Below, in pieces: positions 33,782 through 42,284 of a stretch of 64,000 bases of DNA. Source of the DNA: Streptomyces sp. NBC_01224 (GTDB taxonomy: Bacteria > Actinomycetota > Actinomycetes > Streptomycetales > Streptomycetaceae); contig NZ_CP108529.1 of assembly GCF_036002945.1 (NCBI RefSeq), positions 3,906,001-3,970,000 on the forward strand, written 5' to 3'. A model generated the notes under the pieces. It saw nothing but the letters and a program-made list of their open reading frames with translations. It ran no database searches and was not told the origin of the DNA. Each line of letters begins with the position of its first letter. Position 1 is the first letter of the stretch. A program made the position numbers and the translations under genes.

Positions 33782-34477
33782 ATGGTCCGCAACATCCTCG
33801 GCTCGGTCCTGGCTCTCGCAGGAGCGGCGGCCGCCGTGCTGAGCCCCTTCCGTGACTGGTACGACGGCCGTCTGGGACGTCATTACCGGATCGACGAGCT
33901 GTTCACGGGTCTCACCGACAGCCTGCCCGGAACACTGGGCTCGATCTTCCTGGCCTTTCTCTTCGCCGCCCTGCTGGCGGTGGTCGGAGTGGTGCTGCGG
34001 TCGCGTCTGCTGGTGGCGTCCGCAGGTGTGTTGGTGCTCGGGTTCACCGTGCTGTGGATGGTGCGCCAGGGGGAGTCGGTCGGCAGTCTGACCGTCGCGG
34101 GCGACGGTTCCGGGCTGCAGTGGGGGGTGGCGAACGCGGTGGGCGGAGGGGTGCTGTTGCTGCTGGGTGCGGTGGTGATGTCGGGGCGGCACGGTGGGCG
34201 CCGGCCTGCCCGCGGGGGCCGTGACCAGCCGTATACGGCGCCCGGATCGGAGAATCCGGATACATGGCCGCCCACGCAGGAGCCGGGGCCCTCCGTGCAG
34301 ACGAGTACGTTGCCTGAGCCCGAGCCGGACCCGTACACGGGGCCCACTACGGCGGCCCGCCGCGATGGCCGGGACGCGGCACCGCACCCGGTAACCGGGC
34401 CGGAGGGCCAGGACACGGCGCCGCACCCCGTCGTACCGGACGAGGGGCCCGACTCCCACCGGCCCCCGCGCGCATGA
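33782..34477 (+). CDS. Small integral membrane protein with Pro-rich cytoplasmic tail
   Basis: This 231-residue protein has four likely transmembrane helices in its first ~140 residues (starting 'NILGSVLALAGAAAAVL'), a conserved-looking 'FRDWYDGR' loop after helix 1, and a polar Pro/Glu/Thr-rich tail of about 90 residues. Small Streptomyces membrane proteins of this pattern are common; the function is unknown. ATG 33782 follows GGAGG at good spacing; ATG 33779 is adjacent. Confidence 0.8.
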   Translation: MVRNILGSVLALAGAAAAVLSPFRDWYDGRLGRHYRIDELFTGLTDSLPGTLGSIFLAFLFAALLAVVGVVLRSRLLVASAGVLVLGFTVLWMVRQGESVGSLTVAGDGSGLQWGVANAVGGGVLLLLGAVVMSGRHGGRRPARGGRDQPYTAPGSENPDTWPPTQEPGPSVQTSTLPEPEPDPYTGPTTAARRDGRDAAPHPVTGPEGQDTAPHPVVPDEGPDSHRPPRA

Positions 34478-34506
34478 CGGACCACGGTCGGCACCATCAA
34501 GCCCGT

Positions 34507-34554
34507 CCGGACATAGCGTCTCGCCGGGCGAGCCCGGCGAGACGCTATGTCCGG
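34507..34554. terminator. Strong bidirectional terminator
   Basis: A perfect 22-bp inverted repeat (34507-34528 and 34533-34554) encloses a 4-base loop. It overlaps the last codons and stop of the convergent kinase gene. Confidence 0.92.
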
Positions 34555-36941
34555 GGCCGGTTGCCGGTGCCCGTTCCCTTCAGCGCGTCCAGCGCGTAAA
34601 CGCAGCGGTCCTTGCTGCACGCGTACACGACACCGCCCCGTGCCACCGGCGAACCCGTGATCTCGCCGCCCGTCGCCAGCTTCCATCGGAGTTGGCCACC
34701 CGCCGCGTCCAGGGTGTACAGAACGTGGTCGGCCGAGCCGAAGTGGACCCGGCCGTCGGCGACCACCGGGGCCCCCACCACCTCGCCGCCTGCCGCGAAC
34801 CGCCACTTCGGGGTGCCGGTGACCGCGTCGAGCGTGTACAGGGCGCTGCCGCTGCCGACATGGACGTTCCCGGCCGTGACCAGGACCGGTTCGATCGACT
34901 GGCGGGCCTCCGTGGCGATGCGCCAGCGGTCCTTGCCGGTCGAGGCGTCGATCGCGTACACCGTGCCGAGGTAGTCGGCGAGGTACACGCCGCCGCCGGT
35001 GACGGCGGGCCCGGGTGCGAACGCGGGCGGGGAGAGGAAGACCGCGGGCGACTCGAAGTGCCAGCGGACATGACCGGACACGGTGTCGACAGCCAGGACC
35101 CGGGCCCCCGCGCTGACGTACACGAAACCGTCCGGCGCCGCGGTCACCCGGACCGGCACACCGCCGCAGGAGGCCGCGTCGCCGATGGGGTACGACCAGC
35201 GTTCGATGCCGGTACGGGCGTCGACGGCGCGCAGCCGGGCGTCCTGCCACAGGTAGACCGTGCCGTCGTGGATCGCGGGCCCGGCCTCCGCTGTCTCGAA
35301 GTCGGTCTGTACGCCGCTGCTCTCCCACAGCTTCTCTCCCGTGGACGCCTCCCACGCCTGGACGCCGCCGCCCCGGGTGCCGGTGACGACGGTGCCGCGG
35401 TCGGCCTTGAGGGAGTACACCCAGGCATCTGTCTGCAGCCGCCATCGCTCGGCGCCGGTCGCCGCGTCCAGGGCGTACAGCGACGGCCCGTCGGAGGCGT
35501 GGATACGGCCGTCCTCGACGGCCATCACCCAGGCCACGTCCCGGGTCTTGAACTGGCGCCGCCCGTTGCCGATGTCCAGGGCGTGCACCTCGAACGACGT
35601 GACGTAGAGGAGGTCCCCGGCGACGACGGGCGTCCCCCAGACGTCGTTGGACATCCGGAACCGCCAGGGCCGCCAGCGGTCCGGGCCCGGGGGCGCGGTC
35701 TCGGGCGCGTGCGCGGGCGCGGGCAGGGGGGCCGGCGCGGCGGGGGCTGTGCCGTTCACCCCGACGGGCGGGCGCACCCAGCCGGTCGCGGGGCCGGCGT
35801 CCGCGGTGGCCGTGGCGGTGGCCCGTACGTCCTGGGCGCGCGGGCCGGCGCCGATCGGCACCTTCGCACCGGGCAGCCGCACCGGACCGCCCCCGTCGGG
35901 CAGCTGCGCGGACGCGGCGGCCGGGGAGCGCGGATCGACGCCGCTGCGCCAGGCGGTGTCCCGGTCCGCGCCGGGCAGCTGCTGGGGCGGCGGCATGGGG
36001 GCCGGAGCGGGCGCGGGAGCCGCGGTCTTGCGGCCTCCGCCGCGGCGCTGCTCGATCATCGCGGTGGCGGAGGTCGGCAGCCATGCCGAAGCCGTACCGC
36101 TGTCGTCGCCGCCGGAGGCGAAGAGGTGCGGAGCGAGCTGGGCCTGCAGGTCGGCGGGGGTGGGCCGCAGCCCGGCGTCCATCTGCATGCAGGAATCGAT
36201 CAGCGGCCGCAGTTCGTCGGGCAGGCCCTCCAGATCGGGGCCCTCGCGCAGCAGCATGAAGACCGTCTCGACGGGGTTGACGCCGTGGAACGGCGCATGG
36301 CCGGTGGCGGCGAAGACGAGCGTCGAGCCGAGCGAGAAGACATCGCTGGCGCCCGTGACGCTGCGCGAGTCCCGCGCCTGCTCGGGCGACATGTAGGCGG
36401 GCGTGCCGACGGCGACATTCGTCATGGTCAGCCGGGTGTTGGAGACTCCGGACGCGATCCCGAAGTCGATCACCCGCGGGCCGTCCTCGACGACGAGCAC
36501 GTTCGACGGCTTCATGTCGCGGTGGACGAGCCCCGCACCATGGATCGACTGGAGCGCCTCGGCGATACCGGCGGCCAGCCAGCGCACCGCCTGGACCGGC
36601 ATGGGCCCGCACTCATTCACTATCTCCTCGAGCGACGGGGCGGGCACATAAGCGGTGGCCAGCCACGGCACGGCGGCCCGCGGGTCGGCGTCCACCACCG
36701 CGGCCGTGTAGAAGCCGCTGACCGCCCGGGCTGCCTCCACCTCGCGCGTGAAGCGGACCCGGAACAGCTGGTCCTCGGCGAGCTCCGTACGGACCGTCTT
36801 GATCGCCACCCGCCGGCCCGAAGCCGAGCGGGCGAGATAGACCAGCCCCATGCCACCGGCCCCGAGCCGTCCCAGCACCTCGAACGGGCCGATCCGTCTC
36901 GGGTCGTGCTGCGTCAGCTGCTCCACCACTTGCCCTGCCAC
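34545..36941 (-). CDS. Ser/Thr protein kinase with PQQ-like beta-propeller
   Basis: This 798-residue protein combines a eukaryotic-type kinase (residues ~18-275: 'LGAGGMGLVY', 'VAIKTV', 'HRDMKPSN', 'VIDFGIA', 'GTPAYMSPEQ') with an Ala/Pro-rich linker. A C-terminal propeller of PQQ/YVTN-type repeats (~435-790) follows, with repeats of the form 'LYALDAATGAERWR'. No transmembrane helix is obvious, so the propeller may be cytoplasmic, unlike classic PknD-type sensors. The repeats probably bind a ligand or protein partner. It overlaps a strong terminator at its end. Confidence 0.92.
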   Translation of the reverse strand: MAGQVVEQLTQHDPRRIGPFEVLGRLGAGGMGLVYLARSASGRRVAIKTVRTELAEDQLFRVRFTREVEAARAVSGFYTAAVVDADPRAAVPWLATAYVPAPSLEEIVNECGPMPVQAVRWLAAGIAEALQSIHGAGLVHRDMKPSNVLVVEDGPRVIDFGIASGVSNTRLTMTNVAVGTPAYMSPEQARDSRSVTGASDVFSLGSTLVFAATGHAPFHGVNPVETVFMLLREGPDLEGLPDELRPLIDSCMQMDAGLRPTPADLQAQLAPHLFASGGDDSGTASAWLPTSATAMIEQRRGGGRKTAAPAPAPAPMPPPQQLPGADRDTAWRSGVDPRSPAAASAQLPDGGGPVRLPGAKVPIGAGPRAQDVRATATATADAGPATGWVRPPVGVNGTAPAAPAPLPAPAHAPETAPPGPDRWRPWRFRMSNDVWGTPVVAGDLLYVTSFEVHALDIGNGRRQFKTRDVAWVMAVEDGRIHASDGPSLYALDAATGAERWRLQTDAWVYSLKADRGTVVTGTRGGGVQAWEASTGEKLWESSGVQTDFETAEAGPAIHDGTVYLWQDARLRAVDARTGIERWSYPIGDAASCGGVPVRVTAAPDGFVYVSAGARVLAVDTVSGHVRWHFESPAVFLSPPAFAPGPAVTGGGVYLADYLGTVYAIDASTGKDRWRIATEARQSIEPVLVTAGNVHVGSGSALYTLDAVTGTPKWRFAAGGEVVGAPVVADGRVHFGSADHVLYTLDAAGGQLRWKLATGGEITGSPVARGGVVYACSKDRCVYALDALKGTGTGNRPRT

Positions 36942-37089
36942 CTCCCCGTACGGGCCTCAGGAACAGAAGCCCGCGAAAACCCGCCCTGTACGGCGTCTCA
37001 CCACTGGGCACCACCCGGCGGTGCGCACCCCGATTGTTCCTGGCTGAGGCTCTGGTTGCGAACCCGGGGGCGGACCGGGGTGTCACAGC

Positions 37090-37905
37090 TCACTCTGCCC
37101 TCTTCCCGGACACAGGGGGCTGAAGTACGGCGAACACGGCACCCTGATCGTCCTGGAGGACCGCCGTCCTCCCGTACGGGAGGTCGAAGGGCGGCGCGGA
37201 GATGCGGCCGCCGAGGCGTACGGCGTGTCCGGCGGCGGAATTGCAGTCCTCGACGGCGAAGTAGCTGAGGAAGTAGCTGGGCATCTCGGCCGGGAAGGCA
37301 TCGGTGATGACGCTGCGCCCGCCGACCGCGGTGTCCGGTCCGGGTTCCGTACCGGCCGGGGACCACATGCGGAAGTCGACGCCGGACCCGGCTGTACCGG
37401 ATTCGCCCGCGCCGGAGGCGTCGAGATCGGTGCCCTGGAAGCCGAAGACCTCCTCGTAGAAGGCGTCGACACGGTCCTTCTGCCGGGTGCGGACCTCGGT
37501 CCAGCAGAAGGAGCCTGGTTCGTTCTGCTTCTGGAAGCCTTCGCGGTCACCGGCCTGCCAGAGCCCGAAGACCGCTCCGCCGGGATCGGCCGCCTGGGCG
37601 AGCACTCCCGCCCCGCCCGCCCGCACGGGGTCGGTGATCACCTGGCCGCCCGCCTCCCTGATACGGGCGACCGTCGCGACGATGTCGTCGGTGGCGAAGT
37701 AGATGCCCCAGGCGGTCGGCATCCGGCCGTCCTGCTTGGCGGCGAGTGCGGCGACGAGCTTCCCGTCGCTGAGTGCGTCCGCGTACGGGCCGTCGCCGGC
37801 CCGGAAGGTCCAGCCGAACAGCTCACCGTAGAAGCGCTTGCCCGCTTCGAGGTCGGGAAGCTGCACATCCGCCCAGCACGGCGCGGATTGCGCGAATGCG
37901 GCCAT
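37090..37905 (-). CDS. Two-domain VOC (glyoxalase/bleomycin-resistance fold) protein
   Basis: This 271-residue protein has two VOC modules. The N-terminal one opens 'CWADVQLPDLEAGKRFYGEL' and ends 'DPGGAVFGLWQ'; the second begins 'SFCWTEVRTRQKDRVDAFY' and ends 'DDQGAVFAVLQ'. Streptomyces proteins of this type are annotated as hydroxylases or antibiotic-resistance proteins, usually without biochemical proof. A 10-bp tandem repeat array lies directly upstream of its start. Confidence 0.87.
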   Translation of the reverse strand: MAAFAQSAPCWADVQLPDLEAGKRFYGELFGWTFRAGDGPYADALSDGKLVAALAAKQDGRMPTAWGIYFATDDIVATVARIREAGGQVITDPVRAGGAGVLAQAADPGGAVFGLWQAGDREGFQKQNEPGSFCWTEVRTRQKDRVDAFYEEVFGFQGTDLDASGAGESGTAGSGVDFRMWSPAGTEPGPDTAVGGRSVITDAFPAEMPSYFLSYFAVEDCNSAAGHAVRLGGRISAPPFDLPYGRTAVLQDDQGAVFAVLQPPVSGKRAE

Positions 37906-37920
37906 GGGCCCGGATCCTTC

Positions 37921-37990
37921 CGTCGCGGTCGGTCGCGGTCGTTCGCGGCTTGTTCGCAGTTGTCCGCGGTCGTTCGCGGCCGTTCGCAGT
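37921..37990. repeat. Imperfect 10-bp tandem repeat, seven units
   Basis: Seven consecutive decamers close to CGTTCGCGGT (variants include GTTCGCGGCT and CGTTCGCAGT) start 15 bp upstream of the VOC gene. The 10-bp period matches one DNA helical turn. Confidence 0.75.
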
Positions 37991-38109
37991 TCGTGGCAGT
38001 GACGCTCGTCACACCCAACGTAGCCGTGGGTGGCGCGTACCGCGCCCCGACCCGTCCCATCGAACTAATTTTCGACAGAGGAGTTCCTCGCCCGCGGCAT
38101 CACGGAAAG

Positions 38110-38151
38110 TTATCCACGGAAGTTATCCACAGGCTGTTGATAAGACTTATC
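38110..38151. promoter_or_regulatory. Cluster of DnaA-box-like sequences / nested palindromes
   Basis: Three 9-mers occur in 34 bp: TTATCCACG (38110-38118), TTATCCACA (38123-38131, the E. coli DnaA-box consensus) and TGTTGATAA (38135-38143, inverted TTATCAACA). The second and third also form a 21-bp dyad with one mismatch. GATAAG-A-CTTATC (38139-38151) is a perfect palindrome. This lies 114-155 bp before the TetR start, so an autoregulatory operator is a good alternative to DnaA binding. Confidence 0.55.
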
Positions 38152-38264
38152 TCCCTGTGGGGCGCATCCGTCGATATCCGGCCACTCCCCCCACCCCGCC
38201 TGCGGTGCTCCCCATTTGCAGTCGGCCGAATCGCGCTCCGATCCCCCCTCGGTAAGCTGACGGC

Positions 38265-38912
38265 ATGACAGGACAAGTGCGCACCGTCGACGGCCGCGTG
38301 GCCGGTCGACGCGGACAGGCAACGCGGCAGAAGCTGCTCGACTGCCTCAGCGAGATGCTCAGTTCCTCGCCGTACCGGGACGTCAAAGTCATCGACGTCG
38401 CCCGGAAGGCGGGGACTTCACCCGCGACCTTCTACCAATACTTCCCCGACGTCGAGGGCGCCGTCCTCGAAATCGCCGAAGAGATGGCCAAGGAGGGCGC
38501 CGGTTTGACCGAACTGGTCGCAGGCCGCTCCTGGGTCGGCAAGGCCGGCTGGCAGACCGCCGAAGAACTCGTCGAGGGATTCCTCGACTTCTGGCGACAT
38601 CATGACGCGATCCTGCGTGTGGTCGACCTCGGAGCGGCCGAGGGCGACAAGCGGTTCTACAAGATCCGTATGAAGATCCTGAACTCGGTCACCAACTCCC
38701 TTACGGATTCGGTGAAGGAGCTCCAGGCCAGGGGCAAGGTCGACAAGGACGTCAGCGCCGCCGCGATGGCGGGCTCGCTCGTCGCGATGCTGGCCGCGGT
38801 CGCCTCGCACCAGAAGGGCTTTACGACCTGGGGCGTGAAGCAGGCCGAACTCAAGCCGAATCTCGCACTGTTGGTGCATCTGGGCATCACCGGCAAGAAG
38901 CCGACCAAGTAG
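38265..38912 (+). CDS. TetR-family transcriptional regulator 1
   Basis: This 215-residue regulator has an N-terminal TetR helix-turn-helix ('VIDVARKAGTSPATFYQYFP', residues ~45-64) and a helical ligand domain. The N-terminus carries an Arg-rich lead ('GRVAGRRGQATRQKLLD'). A TAAGCT -10-like box at 38253-38258, seven bases before the ATG, suggests a leaderless mRNA. It lies amid acyl-CoA catabolism genes, so it is a candidate regulator of the CTGAC-N5-GTCAG sites. Its own promoter lacks that motif, however, so this remains a guess. Confidence 0.93.
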   Translation: MTGQVRTVDGRVAGRRGQATRQKLLDCLSEMLSSSPYRDVKVIDVARKAGTSPATFYQYFPDVEGAVLEIAEEMAKEGAGLTELVAGRSWVGKAGWQTAEELVEGFLDFWRHHDAILRVVDLGAAEGDKRFYKIRMKILNSVTNSLTDSVKELQARGKVDKDVSAAAMAGSLVAMLAAVASHQKGFTTWGVKQAELKPNLALLVHLGITGKKPTK

Positions 38913-38977
38913 CGCCGCACCGGGCCCCTTCCCCACTGGGTACCGCGCGGCAGTTCCGGGCGCCCCAGGTCCTGTCT

Positions 38978-39015
38978 CACCGACGGCGGACCACGCATGT
39001 GGTCCGCCGTCGGTG
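38978..39015. terminator. Bidirectional terminator between TetR and the DDN-type gene
   Basis: A perfect 17-bp inverted repeat (38978-38994 and 38999-39015) with loop GCAT lies between convergent genes. Confidence 0.9.
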
Positions 39016-39120
39016 CACCCGGACCGTTCCACGGATCGCTCCAACGGCCGTTCCCAAGCACGGTTTTCGCACATCACCAACACCCGCGGTCGCCTCGCGC
39101 CGCTTCCGCGTCCGGCCTCG

Positions 39121-39615
39121 TCAGGTCGCGGCGTCACTCCGCCGTTCCAGCCTGAAGAGCCGGATCTCCCGCTCGACCCGCGCCTGATACGCCGCATAGG
39201 GCGGCCAGAACTTCAGCGCCGTCCGCCACACCGCATCCCGTTCCGCGCCCTGCAGCAGTGTGGCGCGCACCGGAATGTCCCGGCCCCTCCAGTTGACGAC
39301 GGCCTTGCCGGGACCGGCCAGCAGATTCGCGGTCCAGGCCGGATGCCCCGTACGGCCGAAATTGCTGCCGACCAGGATCCAGCTCTGCTCCGTCCCGTTC
39401 TCCGGCATGCAGGCCAGCGGAGTGGTCCTGAGCTGCCCGCTTCTCGCTCCCGGCACCGTCAGGATCAGCCCCGGCAGCATCCGGGCGCTGAGCAGCACCT
39501 TGCCGCGCGTGAGCCGGTGCACCGTACGGTCCATGGCGGGGATGACATGCGGGGCGATCCTCGCGAACGTGCGGGTCGAGGACACCTTCTGGACCAGCCG
39601 GACGCCGAGTGCCAT
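39121..39615 (-). CDS. Deazaflavin (F420)-dependent nitroreductase-family oxidoreductase
   Basis: This 164-residue protein resembles the DDN/FDOR family of actinobacterial split-beta-barrel enzymes that use F420 to reduce unsaturated or nitro compounds. The family block reads 'TTPLACMPENG' then 'VGSNFGRTGHPAWTANL'. Its start shares one base with the stop of the acyl-CoA dehydrogenase (TGATG), so both are co-translated. A role in reducing an intermediate of the same pathway is likely but unproven. Confidence 0.88.
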   Translation of the reverse strand: MALGVRLVQKVSSTRTFARIAPHVIPAMDRTVHRLTRGKVLLSARMLPGLILTVPGARSGQLRTTPLACMPENGTEQSWILVGSNFGRTGHPAWTANLLAGPGKAVVNWRGRDIPVRATLLQGAERDAVWRTALKFWPPYAAYQARVEREIRLFRLERRSDAAT

Positions 39616-40853
39616 CAGACCGCCACCTGCTCGGCCGATCCCGGGGCGGCGAATGCCGAGGACGCGGACGGCTGCCCGTTCGACGGTCCGAACAGTCCGG
39701 CCTGCTGCGCCGCATGGTCGCGGAGCCGGTGGACGGGGCCGAAGAGCAGTTCGTCGGCAGCGGCCCGCTTGAAGTACAGATGCGCCTCGTGTTCCCAGGT
39801 GAAGCCGATCCCGCCGTGCAGCTGGACGGCCTCGGCCGTGGTGATCCGCAGCGCCTCCAGGGCCTGGGCGAGTGCGAGGCCCCCGGCCGCCGGGTCCCAG
39901 GCCGCGTAGTACGCGGCGGAACGAGCCGCCTGCACCCGTACGTACAGATCCGCGAGGCGGTGCTTCACGGCCTGGAAGGAGCCGATCGCCCGGCCGAACT
40001 GTTCGCGCGTCTTCACGTATTCGACGGTCCGATCCAGTGCGCTCGCCGCCGCCCCCACCGCCTCCGCGGCGAGCAGTACGGCGACCCCGCGTCCTGCCGG
40101 GGCGAGCGCGTCGATGACGTCCACGGTGTCGTCCGCGCCGAGGAGTTCGGCCTCGGTGTCACGGAGTTCGATGCGGGCCAACGGGCGGGTCTCGTCCAGC
40201 GAGGTCCGGCGGGCGCGGACGATTCCGGCCGCCGTGTCCGGGCGGACCAGGAAGAGGAGCGTACGACTGCGCGGGAAGCCGCCGGTGTGGGCGGCCACCA
40301 GGAGGAGTCCCGCGCTGTGCCCGTCGAGGACCTGGGCGGCCTCCCCGTACAACCGCCAGCCCTCCGCGCCGCCGACCGGCCTGGCCTGTATTCCGCCCGC
40401 CCGGCCGCCACCCGCCCAGGCGCCGCCGGTGGGGTCACCGGTGAGGCCGAGTGCGGTGGCGAGCGAGCCGCCGGGGACGGCCAGGGTCGCGGTCAGTTGG
40501 CCGGCGGCGATGCGCGGCAGCAGGGCGGTGCGCTGGGCCTCGGTGCCGAGGGCGGCGATCAGGGGCGCGGCGAGTGCGGCGGTGGCGATCAGGGGCGACG
40601 GCAGCAGGGCGCGACCGGTCTCCTCACAGGCGACGGCGAGCTCGGCCAGGCCGCAGCCGACACCTCCGTACTCCTGGGGGAGGGCGAGCCCGGGCAGCCC
40701 GAGGTCCTGGGCGAGCTGTCGCCACAGGGTCTCGTCGTACCCGTCGGCGGTCCGTACGGCACTCCTGACGTCGTCGGGTCCACTGCGTTTGGCCAGCAGT
40801 TCGCGCAGGGTGCGGCGGATCTCGTCCTGTTCCGCGGTGAAGGCGGCATCCAT
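39615..40853 (-). CDS. Acyl-CoA dehydrogenase (FadE type)
   Basis: This 412-residue flavoenzyme introduces the alpha,beta double bond into acyl-CoAs. It shows the N-terminal helical domain ('FTAEQDEIRRTLRELLAKR'), the 'LPQEYGGVGCG' block and the C-terminal FAD/dimer block 'REQFGRAIGSFQAVKHRLAD' and 'QLHGGIGFTWEHEAHLY'. Short steroid-type FadEs work as heterodimers; no second FadE is adjacent. ATG 40853 follows AAGGAGC. Operator site C lies 40 bp upstream. Confidence 0.9.
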   Translation of the reverse strand: MDAAFTAEQDEIRRTLRELLAKRSGPDDVRSAVRTADGYDETLWRQLAQDLGLPGLALPQEYGGVGCGLAELAVACEETGRALLPSPLIATAALAAPLIAALGTEAQRTALLPRIAAGQLTATLAVPGGSLATALGLTGDPTGGAWAGGGRAGGIQARPVGGAEGWRLYGEAAQVLDGHSAGLLLVAAHTGGFPRSRTLLFLVRPDTAAGIVRARRTSLDETRPLARIELRDTEAELLGADDTVDVIDALAPAGRGVAVLLAAEAVGAAASALDRTVEYVKTREQFGRAIGSFQAVKHRLADLYVRVQAARSAAYYAAWDPAAGGLALAQALEALRITTAEAVQLHGGIGFTWEHEAHLYFKRAAADELLFGPVHRLRDHAAQQAGLFGPSNGQPSASSAFAAPGSAEQVAV

Positions 40854-40892
40854 CGTCGGGCTCCTTCCCCTCAGGGGCCTTCGGCCTCTGAT

Positions 40893-40907
40893 CTGACGGC
40901 CCGTCAT
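40893..40907. promoter_or_regulatory. CTGAC-N5-GTCAT, site C (acyl-CoA dehydrogenase promoter)
   Basis: CTGACGGCCCGTCAT has 4-bp perfect arms (TGAC/GTCA) with the outer pair broken. It lies 40 bp upstream of the dehydrogenase start. Confidence 0.7.
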
Positions 40908-40997
40908 GCTAGGGGTGAATCTACGAGATTCCCAGAGTCGCGCACCGGGAGGGGCCGGGGAGATCCCGTCCCACCGGGCGGTCCGCGCACCCACTAT

Positions 40998-41012
40998 CTG
41001 ATGTACCGTCAG
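40998..41012. promoter_or_regulatory. CTGAT-N5-GTCAG, site D (Ltp 2 promoter)
   Basis: CTGATGTACCGTCAG, extended by TCTGA/TCAGA outer symmetry, ends only four bases before the Ltp 2 start codon. Binding would cover the transcription start or ribosome entry. Confidence 0.7.
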
Positions 41013-41016
41013 ATCC

Positions 41017-42186
41017 ATGCCTTCTTCCCACCGCAAGGTCGCTGTCGTCGGCATATCCCTCGCCGACTGCGGGCGCATCGACGAGGCCACGCCGTACGCA
41101 CTGCACGCCCAGGCCGCCCGCCGGGCACTGGCCGATTCGGGCCTGGACCGGTCCGTCGTCGACGGTTTCGCCTCCGCCGGACTCGGCACGCTCGCCCCGG
41201 TCGAGGTCGCCGAGTATCTGGGGCTGAAACCCATCTGGGTGGACTCCACCGCGGTCGGCGGCTCGACCTGGGAGGTGATGGCGGCCCATGCGGCGGACGC
41301 CATCGCGGCGGGTCACGCCAATGCCGTTCTGCTGGTGTACGGATCGACGGCACGCGCGGACATCAAGGCGGGCCGCCGGACGTCCAACCTCTCCTTCGGG
41401 GCGCGCGGCCCGCTCCAGTTCGAGGTGCCGTACGGGCACTCACTGATCGCCAAGTACGCAATGGCCGCCCGCCGCCATATGCACGAGTACGGGACGACCC
41501 TGGAGCAGCTCGCCGAGGTGGCGGTCCAGGCGCGGGCGAACGCGGCGGCCAACCCGGACGCGATGTTCCGTGACCCGATCACGGTGGCCGACGTGATGTC
41601 GGGGCCGGTGATCGCGGACCCGTTCACCAAGCTGCACTGCTGCATCCGCAGCGACGGCGGCTGCGCGGTACTGCTGGCCGCCGAGGAGTACGTACCGGAC
41701 ACGGCGAAGGAGCCGGTGTGGATCCTCGGTACGGGTGAGCACGTCTCGCACTCCACCATGTCCGAGTGGGACGACTTCACGGTCTCCCCCGCGGCGGTCT
41801 CGGGCCGCCTGGCGTTCGAACGGGCGGGGGTGCGGCCCGCGGACATCGATCTCGCCGAGATCTATGACGCGTTCACCTATATGACGCTGGTGACGCTGGA
41901 GGACCTGGGGTTCTGTGCGAAGGGGGAGGGCGGCGCGTTCGTGGAGAAGGGCCGGACCGGTCTGACGGGCGAGCTGCCGGTCAACACGGACGGGGGCGGC
42001 CTGTCCGCCTGCCACCCCGGGATGCGCGGACTGTTCCTGCTGGTGGAGGCGGTACGGCAGCTGCGCGGCGAGGCGGGTGGGCGCCAGGTGCGCAGGGCGG
42101 GCGGACGGCTGCCGGAGCTGGCGGTGGCATCGGGGACGGGCGGCTGGTTCTGCTCGTCGGGGACGGTGGTGCTGGGGCGGGGGTGA
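41017..42186 (+). CDS. Thiolase-fold lipid-transfer protein (Ltp/SCP-x type) 2
   Basis: This 389-residue Ltp-type protein parallels the one at 30683: 'VAVVGISLADCGR', 'RRHMHEYGTTLEQLAEVA', 'IYDAFTYMTLVTLEDLGFC' and 'NTDGGGLSACHPGMRG'. Where thiolases have the nucleophilic Cys region it reads 'VGGSTWEVMAAHA' with no Cys, as expected for an aldolase-like Ltp rather than a true thiolase. It has no adjacent DUF35 gene; a lone DUF35 lies at 46338. Operator site D lies immediately upstream. Confidence 0.86.
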   Translation: MPSSHRKVAVVGISLADCGRIDEATPYALHAQAARRALADSGLDRSVVDGFASAGLGTLAPVEVAEYLGLKPIWVDSTAVGGSTWEVMAAHAADAIAAGHANAVLLVYGSTARADIKAGRRTSNLSFGARGPLQFEVPYGHSLIAKYAMAARRHMHEYGTTLEQLAEVAVQARANAAANPDAMFRDPITVADVMSGPVIADPFTKLHCCIRSDGGCAVLLAAEEYVPDTAKEPVWILGTGEHVSHSTMSEWDDFTVSPAAVSGRLAFERAGVRPADIDLAEIYDAFTYMTLVTLEDLGFCAKGEGGAFVEKGRTGLTGELPVNTDGGGLSACHPGMRGLFLLVEAVRQLRGEAGGRQVRRAGGRLPELAVASGTGGWFCSSGTVVLGRG

Positions 42187-42284
42187 GGGCCGACGACCAC
42201 GCCGGCCGGCGACACCGGAGCCACCGGGCTTCCGTAGCGGGCAGCGGTGCCCTGCGCGAGGGCGCCATGCGCTGCAATGGGGCC

